From: Thermacetogenium phaeum DSM 12270
Lineage (GTDB): Bacteria; Bacillota; DSM-12270; Thermacetogeniales; Thermacetogeniaceae
Length of the DNA stretch: 64,000 nucleotides
Direction: 5' to 3'
Assembly: GCF_000305935.1 (NCBI RefSeq)
Contig: NC_018870.1
Location: 389,942-453,941, forward strand
Positions 33,581 through 43,541 of the stretch are shown here, piece by piece. The position numbers and the translations under genes are program-made. How positions within the stretch are numbered: the first letter of the stretch is position 1; each line of letters begins with the position of its first letter. The notes beneath the pieces were generated by a model. That model made no database searches. It was not told the DNA's origin and was given only the letters and a program-made list of their open reading frames with translations.

Positions 33581-35671
33581 ATGTCGGTGTTTGTCTGCAG
33601 AAAAGGCTGCCGGTCAGGAAGTCAGCATCCTGGGAGGGGCCTTTTCGCTTCTTTGCTGCTGGGGCTTCTGGCTATAGGTTTGGTCTTCTTTTCGCCTCCA
33701 GCGGAAGCGGGGGAGTTCGCCGACGTCCGGGGGCACTGGGCGCAGGGGGAGATCGAAAAGGCCCTTGCGCAGGGTTATGTCAGCGGTTACCCTGACGGCA
33801 CCTTTCAGCCCGACCGGGGAATCACCCGCGCCGAATTCGTCGCCATGGTGAACGGTGCCTTTGGGATCTCCGGAACGGGGCCGGCCTTTTCCGACGTTCG
33901 CCCTGACGACTGGTTCGCCGGGGCGGTGCGGGCGGCGGCCGGCTACGGTTACATCAAGGGCTACCCCGACGGCACCTTTCGGCCGCACCAACGGATTAAC
34001 CGGCAGGAGGCCGCCGGCGTTTTAAAGGGGGTTCTCGGGACGGAGAAAACGGCGCCCTTGAAGTTTGCCGATGCCTGGCAGATCGCCTCGTGGGCGCGCC
34101 CCGCGGTGGCCTCCCTGGTGGCGGAAGGGGTGATCAGCGGGTTTCCGGACGGCACGTTCCGGCCGCTCGGCGCCATAACCCGGGCTGAGGCGGTCGTTAT
34201 GATCAACGGCGGGCTCCGGGTAAAGAACGGGGAGGAGCCCGGGATAACCCCGGTGAGGCTTTACCTCACCGTAACGGGAAGTGTCGTCAACATCAGGTCG
34301 GGGCCCGGTACCGAGTACGGCATCCTGGGACAGGTGCGCGCCGGGGATCTCCTGCAGGCTTCGGCGCGCAGCACCAACAACTGGTACCGGGTTGAATACC
34401 AGGGGAAAACGGGCTGGATCTGCGGTGATTACGTCGAGGCTCACGAGACGCGCCCGCCGCAGCGGGGGGACCCGGGCACCCTGGAAGTGCAGGCCGTTTC
34501 GCAGGCAGGGGGCGTCCTCATCACCCTTATCGGGCACAGTGATACTGTGTACTCGTGGGAGGAAGATGACGGAAACCTCGTGGTGACGGTGCCCGGAGTA
34601 ACCCTTATCCGCACCCCGCAGAGTATTGCCGTCGGCAAGGCCGGGGTGGACAGAGTCGTCACTAAGTTCTCGTCCGCCCAGCCGGGGACCGCTCTGGTGG
34701 AGGTCAGATTCACCGATGAGCCTTTGCCCGTCTACTACCGGGTGCAGAAGGGCCCCCCGGGAGAGCTGAGGATCGAGGTCCCCAATCAGATCAACCGGAT
34801 TGAGGCCGACGTCGAGGGTGAGGAGTTGGTTTTGAGACTTGCCGGTACGGCGCCTCTCGACTATCAGGCCTTTACCCTGCTTAACCCCAGGCGGCTGGTC
34901 TTCGACTTTAGCGGCTTAGTCATTCACCCGTTCCTCCTCGGGTGGGAGAAGAGCATCGGGCTGGAAGGGTTCACCGAAGCCAGGATCGGGCAGTTTCAGG
35001 CCGATGTCGCCCGGCTGGTTGTGGAGACGAAGTGCAGGGTGTCCTATGCTGCGGCAAGGGAGGACGGCGGCCGCTGCCTGACCCTGCGGCTGGAGGCAGC
35101 GGGGGCGGCAGGCAGTTTGGTCGTCATTGACCCCGGGCATGGGGGAAGCGATCCCGGTGCCGTGGGGCCGACCGGCCTCAGGGAAAAGGATGTTAATTTA
35201 GCGATTTCCCAAATAGTCGCCGAGATCCTGCGGGGGCAGGGCTACCAGGTGGTCCTGACGCGGGATGGGGATTACACCGTCGACCTCCTGCCGCGGGCGC
35301 AGCTGGCGAACGGCATGGGTGCTGCGGTCTTCGTGAGCATTCACTGCAACGCCTCAATCAACCGGAGTATGGGGGGCACGGCTACCTACACCTATGCGCC
35401 GATCGGTACCACTTTGGGGCAGCAGCGGGATGAACGCCTCTACCTGGCGGAGCTGCTCCAGGAGGAGATGGTGAGTGCTCTGGGGCTGCGGAATGCAGGA
35501 ATCTTTGAGGAGAACTTCTCGGTTTTGAGGAATACCCAGATGCCTGCTGCTCTCTGCGAGGTGGCCTTCATCAGCAACTACAACGAGGAGCAGCTGCTGG
35601 CGAGCGACGACTTCCGGCGCCGGGTCGCCGAGGCTATAGCCCGCGCCATTGCCAGGTTTTTAGCCGGCTAG
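33581..35671 (+). CDS. S-layer-anchored N-acetylmuramoyl-L-alanine amidase
   Basis: 696 residues. Signal peptide (1-43), three SLH repeats (about 46-212, each with GYPDGTFxP or GFPDGTFRP), an SH3b domain (228-285, NIRSGPGTEYGILGQV), an AMIN domain (about 310-480), and an Amidase_3 catalytic domain (515-694). The zinc ligands lie in VIDPGHGG, REKDVNL and SIHCNAS, and the catalytic glutamate in CEVAFISN. It cleaves the stem peptide from muramic acid while held in the wall through its SLH domains. The order of four domain types is intact. Confidence 0.95.
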   Translation: MSVFVCRKGCRSGSQHPGRGLFASLLLGLLAIGLVFFSPPAEAGEFADVRGHWAQGEIEKALAQGYVSGYPDGTFQPDRGITRAEFVAMVNGAFGISGTGPAFSDVRPDDWFAGAVRAAAGYGYIKGYPDGTFRPHQRINRQEAAGVLKGVLGTEKTAPLKFADAWQIASWARPAVASLVAEGVISGFPDGTFRPLGAITRAEAVVMINGGLRVKNGEEPGITPVRLYLTVTGSVVNIRSGPGTEYGILGQVRAGDLLQASARSTNNWYRVEYQGKTGWICGDYVEAHETRPPQRGDPGTLEVQAVSQAGGVLITLIGHSDTVYSWEEDDGNLVVTVPGVTLIRTPQSIAVGKAGVDRVVTKFSSAQPGTALVEVRFTDEPLPVYYRVQKGPPGELRIEVPNQINRIEADVEGEELVLRLAGTAPLDYQAFTLLNPRRLVFDFSGLVIHPFLLGWEKSIGLEGFTEARIGQFQADVARLVVETKCRVSYAAAREDGGRCLTLRLEAAGAAGSLVVIDPGHGGSDPGAVGPTGLREKDVNLAISQIVAEILRGQGYQVVLTRDGDYTVDLLPRAQLANGMGAAVFVSIHCNASINRSMGGTATYTYAPIGTTLGQQRDERLYLAELLQEEMVSALGLRNAGIFEENFSVLRNTQMPAALCEVAFISNYNEEQLLASDDFRRRVAEAIARAIARFLAG

Positions 35672-35720
35672 TCCAACGGCCTCCTTTGGGATGAGGCCGG
35701 AAAGTCGAGCGGATACTCAG

Positions 35721-35763
35721 CAAAAGGAAGAGGCCTGCTGCCCGTTGTCCGGCAGCAGGCCTC
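35721..35763 (-). terminator. strong terminator of the acetate-transporter gene
   Basis: GAGGCCTGCTGCC (35730-35742) and GGCAGCAGGCCTC (35751-35763) form a 13-bp stem; minus-strand continuation TTCCTTTTG. Confidence 0.85.
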
Positions 35764-35783
35764 AGTTTGGCTAGGATGGCCTA

Positions 35784-36389
35784 TTATTTTTTCAGCGGCC
35801 AGACGGGAAGTACGATGCGCCCGCAGACCGAGTTGATAACACCTGCAGCCGAGGCGTACCAGGCGATGAGGGCTGTGATGATACCCATGATTCCTCCGGG
35901 AACGCTGGAGATAAAGCCGAATTCCGCCAGTACCAGCAGAATGAAGGTGATCTCCAATGTGGTGAAGACGCCGCAGACGGCAGCATTAACCCTGAATGAA
36001 GCCAGCCACATGTAGGTGTTGAAGATGGTGAATCCGAGCAGGAAGACCCCGAGTGCCTGGCCGGCGAATCCCTGCCAGTTGATCACACCCAGCGCTTCCA
36101 GGAGCACCAGGGTGGCGAGGGAGAGCCAGAAGGCGCCGTAGGTCGAGAAAGCTGTGGCCCCGAAAACGTTGTTCTTCTTGAACTCCTGCATCCCTGCCAG
36201 CAGCTGGGCGAGGCCGCCGTAGAAGAAGGCCAGGCCGAGGAAGGCCGCTTTGGCGGCAGGGGCAATGAGCTGAGCGTTGGCTACGCTGAGCACGAATGTG
36301 GTCAAGGCGAATCCGCCGAGCCCGAGTGGGGAGGGATCTGCGGTAGCCGCAACCTGGCTCACTTCCGTCGGGAGTTTGTTTTCGGACAT
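35784..36389 (-). CDS. GPR1/FUN34/YaaH-family acetate/succinate transporter
   Basis: 201 residues with six membrane segments. The family N-terminal motif NPAPLGL appears as DPSPLGLGGFALTTFVLSVANAQ, and the second signature FFYGGLAQLLAGMQEFKKNNVFGATAFSTYGAFW is complete. Such proteins carry acetate or related short acids across the membrane, which suits a bacterium making or using acetate. Start at ATG 36389 with GGGGGGAAT upstream; the longer frame to 36635 has no site. Single gene. Confidence 0.93.
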   Translation of the reverse strand: MSENKLPTEVSQVAATADPSPLGLGGFALTTFVLSVANAQLIAPAAKAAFLGLAFFYGGLAQLLAGMQEFKKNNVFGATAFSTYGAFWLSLATLVLLEALGVINWQGFAGQALGVFLLGFTIFNTYMWLASFRVNAAVCGVFTTLEITFILLVLAEFGFISSVPGGIMGIITALIAWYASAAGVINSVCGRIVLPVWPLKK

Positions 36390-36840
36390 CTTAATTCCCC
36401 CCTTTGTATTCTCCCATTGTTTTGGAAGGAGAAAAGTTCTGTGAGCTTGTTGTGTCAGGGTAAGGCCATTCTCACCCCCTCTGAGGGCTCTCTCCCTACA
36501 GGGAGTGTATTTTATTATGAAATTTATGAATAAAACACCTGCTTCATCACATGGAAATTTTTCTCGGCGCAGTGCTGAAAGGGTAGGGAGGTGAATAATG
36601 TTATACGAGGTCTTTTTATGGGAGTGCGTGTCCAAATCGAACGGTTGGTTTGGAAGGAAAGTACTGAATATTTCCAGGGTTGGGTAAATTATATTGTGAA
36701 TGAAGGGTATTGTTCAACCCGGTCTAAAAATAGAGATCCAGGTGTTTTCCGCCAAAATGGCGCATTATTGCCCCAATACAAGCCCGGGCTCATCCGCTGT
36801 TGGTAGCTTTCGGCTCTGAATTCCTTCCGCCGGAGCTCTG
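36390..36840. other. AT-rich intergenic region with one hairpin
   Basis: No gene. GGGTTG (36677-36682) and CAACCC (36715-36720) could pair around an AT-rich loop; no riboswitch class recognised. Confidence 0.35.
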
Positions 36841-36849
36841 TGATATAAT
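36841..36849 (+). promoter_or_regulatory. extended -10 promoter for the DUF2179-murI-rph-rdgB operon
   Basis: TGATATAAT: TG one base before TATAAT (36844-36849), with a weak TTCCTT -35 at 36821. Confidence 0.6.
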
Positions 36850-36879
36850 CTAATAGAATTCGGAAGATCCGGGCAGCGG

Positions 36880-37419
36880 ATGAGGTGGAAATTGGTGGAA
36901 TCCCTTTGGCTCGGCTGGCTGTTCATTTTTGTCGCCCGCGTTGCCGATATGTCCCTGGCGACGGTGCGAACGCTCTTCCTGGTGCGGGGGTGCGCCTGGG
37001 AGGCGGGGGGTATCGGTTTTGTCGAGGCCCTGCTTTATATCGTTGCTCTGCAGATGGTGTTTCAGAATCTCAACAGCGTTGGGAGTTTCTTTTTTTACGC
37101 TTCGGGTTTTGCCTGCGGCAATATTCTGGGTGCCTTTATCGAGGAGAAGCTTGCCATCGGCTTTCTGACGGTGCAGATCATCCCCCGCAGTTACCCGACC
37201 CGGATTGCCGAGATGCTTCGGGATGCCGGGTTCGGGGTTACCGTCTGGGACGCCGATGGAGTGGAGGGAAGGCACCAGGTGATCCTCGTCGTCATCAGGC
37301 GCCGCGACCGTGAGAGGCTATTCTCTCTGCTCAATGAGACGGGTGAGCATCCCTTTATATCTGTGAGTGAGGCGCGCGCGAAAATGGGAGGGGTTTTCGG
37401 GCGCAGAAAAGCAAAGTGA
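36880..37419 (+). CDS. DUF2179/UPF0316 membrane protein
   Basis: 179 residues: three hydrophobic segments in the first 90 residues (WLFIFVARVADMSLATVRTLFLVRG, FVEALLYIVALQMVFQNL, SFFFYASGFACGNILGAFIEEKLA), then a C-terminal ferredoxin-like DUF2179 domain (RIAEMLRDAGFGVTVWDADG). Family UPF0316, function unknown. The start may instead be TTG 36892 or GTG 36895, which are better placed behind GAGGTGG. The stop overlaps the next gene's possible GTG by 4 bp. Confidence 0.87.
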   Translation: MRWKLVESLWLGWLFIFVARVADMSLATVRTLFLVRGCAWEAGGIGFVEALLYIVALQMVFQNLNSVGSFFFYASGFACGNILGAFIEEKLAIGFLTVQIIPRSYPTRIAEMLRDAGFGVTVWDADGVEGRHQVILVVIRRRDRERLFSLLNETGEHPFISVSEARAKMGGVFGRRKAK

Positions 37420-37436
37420 ACGGAGATGAAGGTTGC

Positions 37437-38297
37437 TTGAATAAGACGCAGCCCATTGGGATCTTTGATTCCGGGGTGGGCGGCCTGACGGTAGTACACT
37501 GCCTTTGGAAGCGCTTTCCGCAGGAGCAGGTCATTTATTTCGGGGATACCGCTCATCTCCCCTACGGTTCCCGCCGCCCCGAGGAAATCATCGCCTTTGG
37601 AACGGAGATAGTCAGTTTTTTGCTGCAGTTTGCCGTGAAGGCGGTCGTCGCAGCCTGCAACACCAGTTCCTCACTGTCGCTGCCTTATTTGAGGGAAAGG
37701 TTTCCCGTTCCCATTATCGGAATGATCGGCCCCGGTGTGCGGGCGGCCGCCAGGGTCACCAGGAATAAGAGGGTCGGCGTCATCGCCACTAAGGCCACCG
37801 TGGAAAGCGGGGCCTACGAGAAGGCATTCCAGGAGTGCGCCCCCGACATTCGGGTCTACTCTCAGCCCTGCCCCCTTTTCGTTCCCCTTATCGAGAACGG
37901 ATGCATTGAGGAGAAGGAGACGTACCAGGTCGCCCGCACTTATCTCCGGCCGCTTCGGGAGGCGGGAATCGACACTCTGGTTTTCGGCTGCACCCACTAT
38001 CCCTTCCTCGCTCCGGTGATCAGGCAGATCCTGGGTGACGGGGTCAGGTTGGTGGACCCGGCGCAGGAGGCGGTGAAAGAGCTGGCCGACATGTTGAAGC
38101 TAAAGGAGGGGAAAGCCCCGGCAGGTGAGGGGCCGCGCCACCTCTTCTTCGCCAGTGGGCCGGTGACCTCTTTCTACATGGTGGGCAGCAGGCTGCTGGG
38201 AGGGTTTCCCTATTCCGTCGAGCACATTAGCCTCGACGGCCGGGTAGAGGATCATTGCCGGCGGCTGTCTCTGGGCCGGCCGCAGGTCGGGGGTTAG
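37437..38297 (+). CDS. murI: glutamate racemase MurI
   Basis: 286 residues. Makes D-glutamate for peptidoglycan. The two catalytic cysteines lie in VVAACNTSSSLSLPYL and FGCTHYPFLAPV; the N-terminal IGIFDSGVGGLTV and YFGDTAHLPYGSR are typical. TTG 37437 follows GATGAAGG; a GTG at 37416 overlapping the previous stop is possible. In an operon with an unknown membrane protein, rph and rdgB, an order common in Firmicutes. Confidence 0.97.
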   Translation: MNKTQPIGIFDSGVGGLTVVHCLWKRFPQEQVIYFGDTAHLPYGSRRPEEIIAFGTEIVSFLLQFAVKAVVAACNTSSSLSLPYLRERFPVPIIGMIGPGVRAAARVTRNKRVGVIATKATVESGAYEKAFQECAPDIRVYSQPCPLFVPLIENGCIEEKETYQVARTYLRPLREAGIDTLVFGCTHYPFLAPVIRQILGDGVRLVDPAQEAVKELADMLKLKEGKAPAGEGPRHLFFASGPVTSFYMVGSRLLGGFPYSVEHISLDGRVEDHCRRLSLGRPQVGG

Positions 38298-38457
38298 TAG
38301 GTTGGGGATCACCCGGAGTGCGTCGCCGGCGTGCCTGTCGCCAGAGGCGGTCTGTAGTTCTGAGGTCCGTTTCCCGGGGGAGCCGCCCGGGGCGATTGCG
38401 GGGTTTCGTTTTACCCCCGCCGCCTATTTTTAAGAATATCCAGGGAGATGGTTGAAG

Positions 38458-39183
38458 ATGCGCCCTGATGGCAGAAAACCGGAAGAACTGCGCCCGGTCA
38501 GGATTCACCGCAACTATTTGAAGTACGCCGAAGGCTCGGTCCTCATCGAAATCGGAGATACGAAGCTGGTTTGCTCTGCAAGCGTCGAGGACAAGGTCCC
38601 CCCGTTTTTAAAGGGGCAGGAAAAGGGTTGGGTGACCGCAGAGTACAGCATGCTGCCCCGCTCCACAGAGGTCCGCACGCCACGGGACAGCACCAGGGGG
38701 AGGATCAACGGGAGATCCTGCGAGATCCAGCGTCTCATCGGCAGATCTCTGAGATCTGTCGTCGACCTGAGCGTTCTGGGGGAGCGGACCATCTGGGTCG
38801 ACTGCGACGTCATCCAGGCGGACGGGGGCACCCGCACCGCCGCCATCACGGGAGCTTTCGTGGCCCTGGTGGATGCCCTGCGGAAGTTGAAGGAGCAGGA
38901 GGGTTGGGAGAGGCTGCCTGTGAGCGACTACGTGGCTGCGGTGAGCGTGGGGAAGGTGGAAGACAGCCTGCGGCTGGACCTCTGTTATGCCGAGGATTCC
39001 CGGGCCGCAGTGGACATGAACGTGGTCATGACCGGGGATGGCCGATTCATCGAGGTCCAGGGGACTGCTGAGGGTGCCCCTTTTACGGAAGAGGAACTGT
39101 ACGATCTTCTCAGCCTGGCCTCTGCAGGTATCAGACGGCTTGTTGCCTACCAGAAGGAAGTGCTGGGGAATCTCCATGAATAA
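38458..39183 (+). CDS. rph: ribonuclease PH
   Basis: 241 residues. Phosphorolytic 3'-5' exoribonuclease that trims tRNA 3' ends. [30 protein letters not shown] at the start, the active-site stretch [34 protein letters not shown], and [19 protein letters not shown] are all present. ATG 38458 is preferred over TTG 38452, given GGGAG 10 nt upstream. The stop overlaps the rdgB start by 8 bp. Confidence 0.97.
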   Translation: MRPDGRKPEELRPVRIHRNYLKYAEGSVLIEIGDTKLVCSASVEDKVPPFLKGQEKGWVTAEYSMLPRSTEVRTPRDSTRGRINGRSCEIQRLIGRSLRSVVDLSVLGERTIWVDCDVIQADGGTRTAAITGAFVALVDALRKLKEQEGWERLPVSDYVAAVSVGKVEDSLRLDLCYAEDSRAAVDMNVVMTGDGRFIEVQGTAEGAPFTEEELYDLLSLASAGIRRLVAYQKEVLGNLHE

Positions 39184-39769
39184 ACTGGTAATCGCTAGCA
39201 GGAACAGGGGTAAAATTGCCGAGTACGGGGAAATGCTCCGCGATCTGCCGGTGGAGATCCTTTCACTGGCGGACTTCCCGGATCTCCCCGAAGTCCGGGA
39301 AACCGGCCGGACGTTCCGAGAGAACGCCCTCATCAAGGCGCGCGCCGCCGCAGCGGCTACCGGGCTTATTGCCCTGGCCGACGACTCCGGCCTGGAGGTG
39401 GACTACCTCAACGGCGCTCCCGGGGTCTACAGCTCGCGCTACGCCGGACCCGAACAGAATGACGAAGCCAACAACCGCAAGCTCCTTGCCGCCCTGGAGG
39501 GTGTACCCATGGCCCGGCGGGGGGCGCGCTTCCGCTGCGTGATCGCCATCGTCACTCCGGAGGGGCGGGAATTCTTAAGTGAAGGGGTTTGTGATGGGAG
39601 GATCTCCCTTGCTCCGCGGGGGAGGGCGGGCTTCGGCTACGACCCGCTTTTCTTGGTCCCCTCCCTGGGGAAGACCTTTGCTGAGCTGGGCCCCGAGGTG
39701 AAAAACCGGATCAGCCACCGCGCTCAGGCTCTGCGGGCAGCGCGGGATATGCTGAGACGGCTGATTTAA
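39176..39769 (+). CDS. rdgB: dITP/XTP pyrophosphatase RdgB (HAM1)
   Basis: 197-residue house-cleaning enzyme that hydrolyses ITP, dITP and XTP. Signatures: [53 protein letters not shown] and the closing [20 protein letters not shown]...[10 protein letters not shown]. The ATG at 39176 lies within the last codons of rph, an 8-bp overlap indicating coupled translation. Confidence 0.97.
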   Translation: MNKLVIASRNRGKIAEYGEMLRDLPVEILSLADFPDLPEVRETGRTFRENALIKARAAAAATGLIALADDSGLEVDYLNGAPGVYSSRYAGPEQNDEANNRKLLAALEGVPMARRGARFRCVIAIVTPEGREFLSEGVCDGRISLAPRGRAGFGYDPLFLVPSLGKTFAELGPEVKNRISHRAQALRAARDMLRRLI

Positions 39770-39784
39770 GGGTGAGAGGGGACA

Positions 39785-40258
39785 ATGCGGGTCGGCATCC
39801 TGAGCGATTCGCACGGCAACCTGAAAAGGGCCGAGCAGGCCGTCCGCAGGATGGGGCAGCTGGACCTGCTGCTCCATGCCGGGGATTATTATGAGGACGC
39901 CCTCTTGCTTGCCGACGGCTGTGGGGTGGAGGTCAAGGGGGTTGCGGGGAACTGCGACCGCTTTGCACCCGGTCCGGAGGAACAGATCCTGGAGGTTGAG
40001 GGTTACCGCATCTACCTCACCCACGGGCACCTTTTCGGGGTGAAGCGGGGCTTGGAGCGCCTTGCCGAGCGTGCGGGAAAGGTGGGAGCTTCAATTGTCA
40101 TTTACGGGCACACTCACGTCCCCCTGAAAAAGGTGGCAAACGGCGTCCTCTATCTGAACCCGGGGAGCATTGCCTGGCCGCGGATTACCGGGCGGCCCGG
40201 CTTTGCCGTGCTGGAATTCCGGCGCTCAGGATTTTCGGCTGAGATTTATGAGCTGTAA
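39785..40258 (+). CDS. YfcE/MJ0936-type metallophosphoesterase
   Basis: 157 residues with the calcineurin-like metal motifs in order: SDSHGN, HAGDYY, GNCD, LTHGH and YGHTHVP. Proteins of this size hydrolyse phosphodiesters in vitro; the physiological substrate is unknown. It starts 15 bp after rdgB and ends the operon. The same order (rph-rdgB-phosphoesterase) occurs in Bacillus. Confidence 0.93.
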   Translation: MRVGILSDSHGNLKRAEQAVRRMGQLDLLLHAGDYYEDALLLADGCGVEVKGVAGNCDRFAPGPEEQILEVEGYRIYLTHGHLFGVKRGLERLAERAGKVGASIVIYGHTHVPLKKVANGVLYLNPGSIAWPRITGRPGFAVLEFRRSGFSAEIYEL

Positions 40259-40421
40259 GCTTTTTGGGCCGCCGTACCGCCGCCGGCGGCACCGGGAGGG
40301 ACGAAGTCGCCGGCTTCAGGCTGCTGAATGGCTGGGGGCCGTACCCAGGGCGGCGTTATTTAGATTAAAAAGAATAATAGGGAACAAAATTCCGTTAATG
40401 TGCCGATAATTCGATAGAAGT

Positions 40422-40452
40422 TGCCGCATTTGCGGCATTTTTCTTTTTTAAT
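40422..40452 (+). terminator. intrinsic terminator of the murI-rph operon
   Basis: TGCCGCATTTGCGGCA is a perfect hairpin (40422-40437) followed by TTTTTCTTTTTTAAT. Confidence 0.88.
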
Positions 40453-40570
40453 AAATTTTGTTAATAGAAAGCAGACAAGGGGATCCCTGTTCCACTGCTG
40501 CTGAGTGCAAAGAAGGTTGTTTCTACCAGGGCAGAGCTCTCGATGATTATTGTTATTGCATTGCGATAAC

Positions 40571-40585
40571 TGGCACGATTTTTGC
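40571..40585 (+). promoter_or_regulatory. sigma-54 promoter of the aldehyde oxidoreductase operon
   Basis: CTGGCACGATTTTTGCGA: TGGCAC (40571-40576), 5-bp spacer, TTGC (40582-40585). Same core as the promoter at 10851. An imperfect palindrome GTTATTGC-ATT-GCGATAAC ends directly upstream at 40570. The leader to the first gene is about 215 nt and contains two extra AGGAGG-like sites and very short reading frames. 40259-40421 holds nothing else. Confidence 0.88.
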
Positions 40586-40808
40586 GAAAAGAAATGCCGA
40601 GATAAATTAAGATAAAGTTTGTCAGAAGGCATAAGGCAATGAAAAAAGAGGAAAGGAGGGTTTTTAGGGAGGAGAGCTTCTGATAGCGAAAATCACAAAG
40701 GATGTAACAAAAAGCTGAAAAGGCGTACAGGGTGACAAAGTGAATGCCCTTGGTATGCCAAATATTAAAGAGGGAGGTGAAGCGTCTGGCCGGAGTTGAA
40801 GGCCGGAC

Positions 40809-41297
40809 TTGCGGATGGCAAAGGTACTGATGCTCAATCCTGAGAAGTGTATATCCTGCCGCACCTGCGAACTGGCGTGTTCATTTAAACATGACAAAGA
40901 GTTTCGCCCCAGTGCGGCGCGGGTCAATGTGGTGCAGTTTGAGAAAGAGGGGATTTCTGTACCACTGATGTGTCTGCAGTGTGACACTGCAGCGTGTGAA
41001 AAGGTCTGCCCCACGGGGGCGCTTAAGCGCAATATAGCGACAGGTGCCCTGGAGGTAGATGACAATAAGTGCATCCGCTGCAAGATGTGCATTCAGGCCT
41101 GTCCCTTTGGCAATGCCTCCTATGATTCCGTGAAGAACCGGGTTCTCCGCTGCGACCTCTGTGGTGGCGATCCGCAGTGCGCCCGGTTCTGTCCCGGTGG
41201 AGCCATCACTTACGTTGAGGCGACGGCGGGGGCGCTGGCCAAGAAACGGGCGTACGCTGCAAAATTCAAAGAGGTGCTGCAGGAGGTGAGCAAATAA
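40809..41297 (+). CDS. polyferredoxin subunit with four [4Fe-4S] sites (AorA/HycB type)
   Basis: 162 residues (or 160 from ATG 40815) with sixteen cysteines in four clusters: [37 protein letters not shown] and [15 protein letters not shown]. This is the HycB/DmsB fold used as an electron-transfer subunit. It corresponds to the small subunit paired with tungsten AOR in bacteria such as Aromatoleum. The stop overlaps the aor start (TAATG), so the two subunits are co-translated. First gene behind the sigma-54 promoter. Confidence 0.93.
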   Translation: MRMAKVLMLNPEKCISCRTCELACSFKHDKEFRPSAARVNVVQFEKEGISVPLMCLQCDTAACEKVCPTGALKRNIATGALEVDDNKCIRCKMCIQACPFGNASYDSVKNRVLRCDLCGGDPQCARFCPGGAITYVEATAGALAKKRAYAAKFKEVLQEVSK

Positions 41298-43102
41298 TGT
41301 ACGGCTGGGTAGGTCGGATTCTGCGTGTGAACTTAAGCGACGGAACCATTAAAAAAGAGCCCTTGGACCCGATAGAGGCCAGGAATTATATCGGTGCCCG
41401 GGGATTGGGGACTCGCTTCTGGGTCAAGGAATGTGACGCCGAGATCGATCCCCTTAGTGAAGCAAACAATTTAATCTTTATGACCGGTCCTCTGACCGGT
41501 ACACTGGCAACTAATGCCGGTCGCTACAATGTTATCTGCAAGGCGCCGCTCACCGGGGCTATGGCGGCATCAAACTCAGGAGGCTATTGGGGGCCCGAAC
41601 TGAAATACGCCGGATATGACGGGATCATCATTGAAGGCAAAGCTGAGAAGCCGGTTTATCTCTGGATCAACGACGATCAGGTGGAGATCCGGAGTGCAGA
41701 GCATCTCTGGGGCAAAGACGTCAATGAGACGACCGATACCCTGCGCAATGAAACCGACTTCGATGCCCGGGTGGCGTGCATCGGGCCGGCAGGGGAGAAC
41801 CTGGTTAAATTCGCCTGCGTCGTCAACGACTATACCCGTGCTGCCGGGCGTTCCGGCGTCGGAGCGGTTATGGGCTCCAAAAACCTGAAAGCGGTAGTGG
41901 TCAAGGGAACTGGAGCGGTCAGGGTAGCGGATCCCGATGCCTTCATGGAAGCGCTGGCGAAGGCGAGAGAAATGGTCAAGAACCATCCGGTGACCGGTCA
42001 GGGGCTGCCTGCCTATGGCACCGGAATACTGGTAAACATCCTTGATCAATCCGGTGGTTACCCGGTCAACAACTTCCGCGATTCCGGGCAGTTTCAGTTC
42101 GCCGAGGAAACCAGCGGTGAAACCCTGGCCAAGACCTATCTGGTTCGCAACAAGGGCTGCATGGGCTGCGGCATTGGCTGTGGGCGGATCACCCGTGTAC
42201 CCGAAGGGCCTTATAAGGGATTCGGAGAGGGCCCCGAGTACGAAGCCCAGTGGTCGCTGGGGGCAGACTGTGGGGTTGGTGACCTGGCGGCGATCCTCAA
42301 GGCCAACAACTACTGCAACGAGCTGGGGATGGATCCTATTACACTGGGTAGCACTATTGCTTGTGCTTTTGAACTCTACGAAATTGGAGCCATTACTGAG
42401 AAGGAAACCGGGATACCGTTGGGATTCGGGAATGCGGCAGCAATGGTTGAGCTTTCCAGAAAAGCTGCTTACAGAGAAGGTTTCGGCAATGATATAGCTG
42501 AAGGTTCTTACCGTCTGGCCAGCAAGTACGGGCATCCGGAACTGTCGATGAGTTGCAAGAAACAGGAAATGGCCGCCTACGACCCGCGCGTCCTGCAGGG
42601 GATGGGCCTCAACTACGCCACCAACAACCGCGGCGGCTGCCATGTCCGCGGCTATATGACCGCTCCGGAGATATTGGGAATTCCGGAGAAGCTGGACAAC
42701 CTGGCAACCGAAGGGAAGGCTCAGTGGACGAAGATCTTCCAGGATCTCACCGCGGCCGTAGACTCTTCCGGGATCTGCCTCTTCCTGACATTTGCCATCG
42801 GAGCACCGGAACTTTCCGAACAACTCACAGCTGCAACAGGGATTGACTTTACCGTTGAAGAAATAATGAAGATCGGCGAGAGGATCTGGAACATGGAGCG
42901 ACTCTTCCTCCTGGCGAACGGCTTTACCAAAGCGGACGATACGCTGCCGCCGCGCATTTTAAAAGAGCCGGTCAAGGTCGGCCCCTGCAAGGGAGCGGTC
43001 AGCAAACTGGATGTCATGCTTCCGGAGTACTACGAGGTGCGCGGATGGGACGCTGAGGGCAGGCCGACCCCAGAGAAGCTACAAGAGCTAGGCCTCCAAT
43101 AA
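41297..43102 (+). CDS. aor: tungsten-containing aldehyde:ferredoxin oxidoreductase
   Basis: 601-residue AOR-family enzyme that oxidises aldehydes to acids, or reduces acids, using a tungsten bis-pterin and one [4Fe-4S] cluster. Starts [22 protein letters not shown]; pterin-binding blocks include [25 protein letters not shown] and [23 protein letters not shown]. Cluster cysteines lie in [14 protein letters not shown]. Length is normal. Partners are the polyferredoxin upstream and a MoaD-like protein downstream. The substrate aldehyde is not fixed by sequence; adjacent alcohol dehydrogenases suggest short-chain aldehydes. Confidence 0.95.
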   Translation: MYGWVGRILRVNLSDGTIKKEPLDPIEARNYIGARGLGTRFWVKECDAEIDPLSEANNLIFMTGPLTGTLATNAGRYNVICKAPLTGAMAASNSGGYWGPELKYAGYDGIIIEGKAEKPVYLWINDDQVEIRSAEHLWGKDVNETTDTLRNETDFDARVACIGPAGENLVKFACVVNDYTRAAGRSGVGAVMGSKNLKAVVVKGTGAVRVADPDAFMEALAKAREMVKNHPVTGQGLPAYGTGILVNILDQSGGYPVNNFRDSGQFQFAEETSGETLAKTYLVRNKGCMGCGIGCGRITRVPEGPYKGFGEGPEYEAQWSLGADCGVGDLAAILKANNYCNELGMDPITLGSTIACAFELYEIGAITEKETGIPLGFGNAAAMVELSRKAAYREGFGNDIAEGSYRLASKYGHPELSMSCKKQEMAAYDPRVLQGMGLNYATNNRGGCHVRGYMTAPEILGIPEKLDNLATEGKAQWTKIFQDLTAAVDSSGICLFLTFAIGAPELSEQLTAATGIDFTVEEIMKIGERIWNMERLFLLANGFTKADDTLPPRILKEPVKVGPCKGAVSKLDVMLPEYYEVRGWDAEGRPTPEKLQELGLQ

Positions 43103-43125
43103 CGCATGAATGGGGGTGATCCCCT

Positions 43126-43413
43126 TTGAAAGTGAAGTTCTTTGCTCTCCTCCGGGACATTACAGGTGTAAAAGAAACCGCGGATTTTACGGCGACTGTA
43201 TTGGTAGAACTGCTGGAAAAACTATCCGAGCATTACGGAAAGGAGCTGACCCGGTGGCTCTTTGCTCCCACAGATTCCGTTCAGGAGAAACAGCTCAGTT
43301 CTGACGTGATCATTCTGGTCAACGGGAGGGCAATAGAACATCTGGCAGGTCTGGCAACACCTTTAAAGGAAGAGGATGAGGTGGCGATTTTCCCCAGACT
43401 GGCAGGGGGGTGA
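43126..43413 (+). CDS. MoaD/ThiS-type sulfur carrier for the pterin cofactor
   Basis: 95-residue ubiquitin-fold protein ending RLAGG; the Gly-Gly end carries the thiocarboxylate that provides the dithiolene sulfur of molybdopterin or tungstopterin. VKFFALLRDITGVKE is the typical first strand. TTG start behind GGGGGTGATCC. Located 23 bp after aor, it is probably a dedicated sulfur donor for the tungsten cofactor (AorD-like). Followed by a terminator. Confidence 0.88.
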   Translation: MKVKFFALLRDITGVKETADFTATVLVELLEKLSEHYGKELTRWLFAPTDSVQEKQLSSDVIILVNGRAIEHLAGLATPLKEEDEVAIFPRLAGG

Positions 43414-43420
43414 TCACCAG

Positions 43421-43457
43421 GAGGGGGCGGAAAAAGCAGTTCCGCCCCTCTTTATTC
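43421..43457 (+). terminator. terminator after the MoaD-like gene
   Basis: GAGGGGGCGGAA (43421-43432) pairs with TTCCGCCCCTC (43440-43450) with one bulged G, then TTTATTCTG. It separates the aor genes from the nuoEFG-like genes, perhaps partially. Confidence 0.75.
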
Positions 43458-43541
43458 TGAAAAGATTTTATTGCGAAAAATTAGGAAAGAGCGGCTGTTA
43501 TTATGAGGTCAATCGAAGAGATAAGGAGGAAGGTATCGGTT

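Noticed and set aside
36672-36720. Hairpin with G-rich arms upstream of the DUF2179 gene considered as a riboswitch
   Set aside because: No known aptamer core recognised; only six base pairs.
41576-42823. 415-codon frame antisense to the AOR gene
   Set aside because: AOR motifs are continuous on the plus strand; the antisense product has no recognisable domain.
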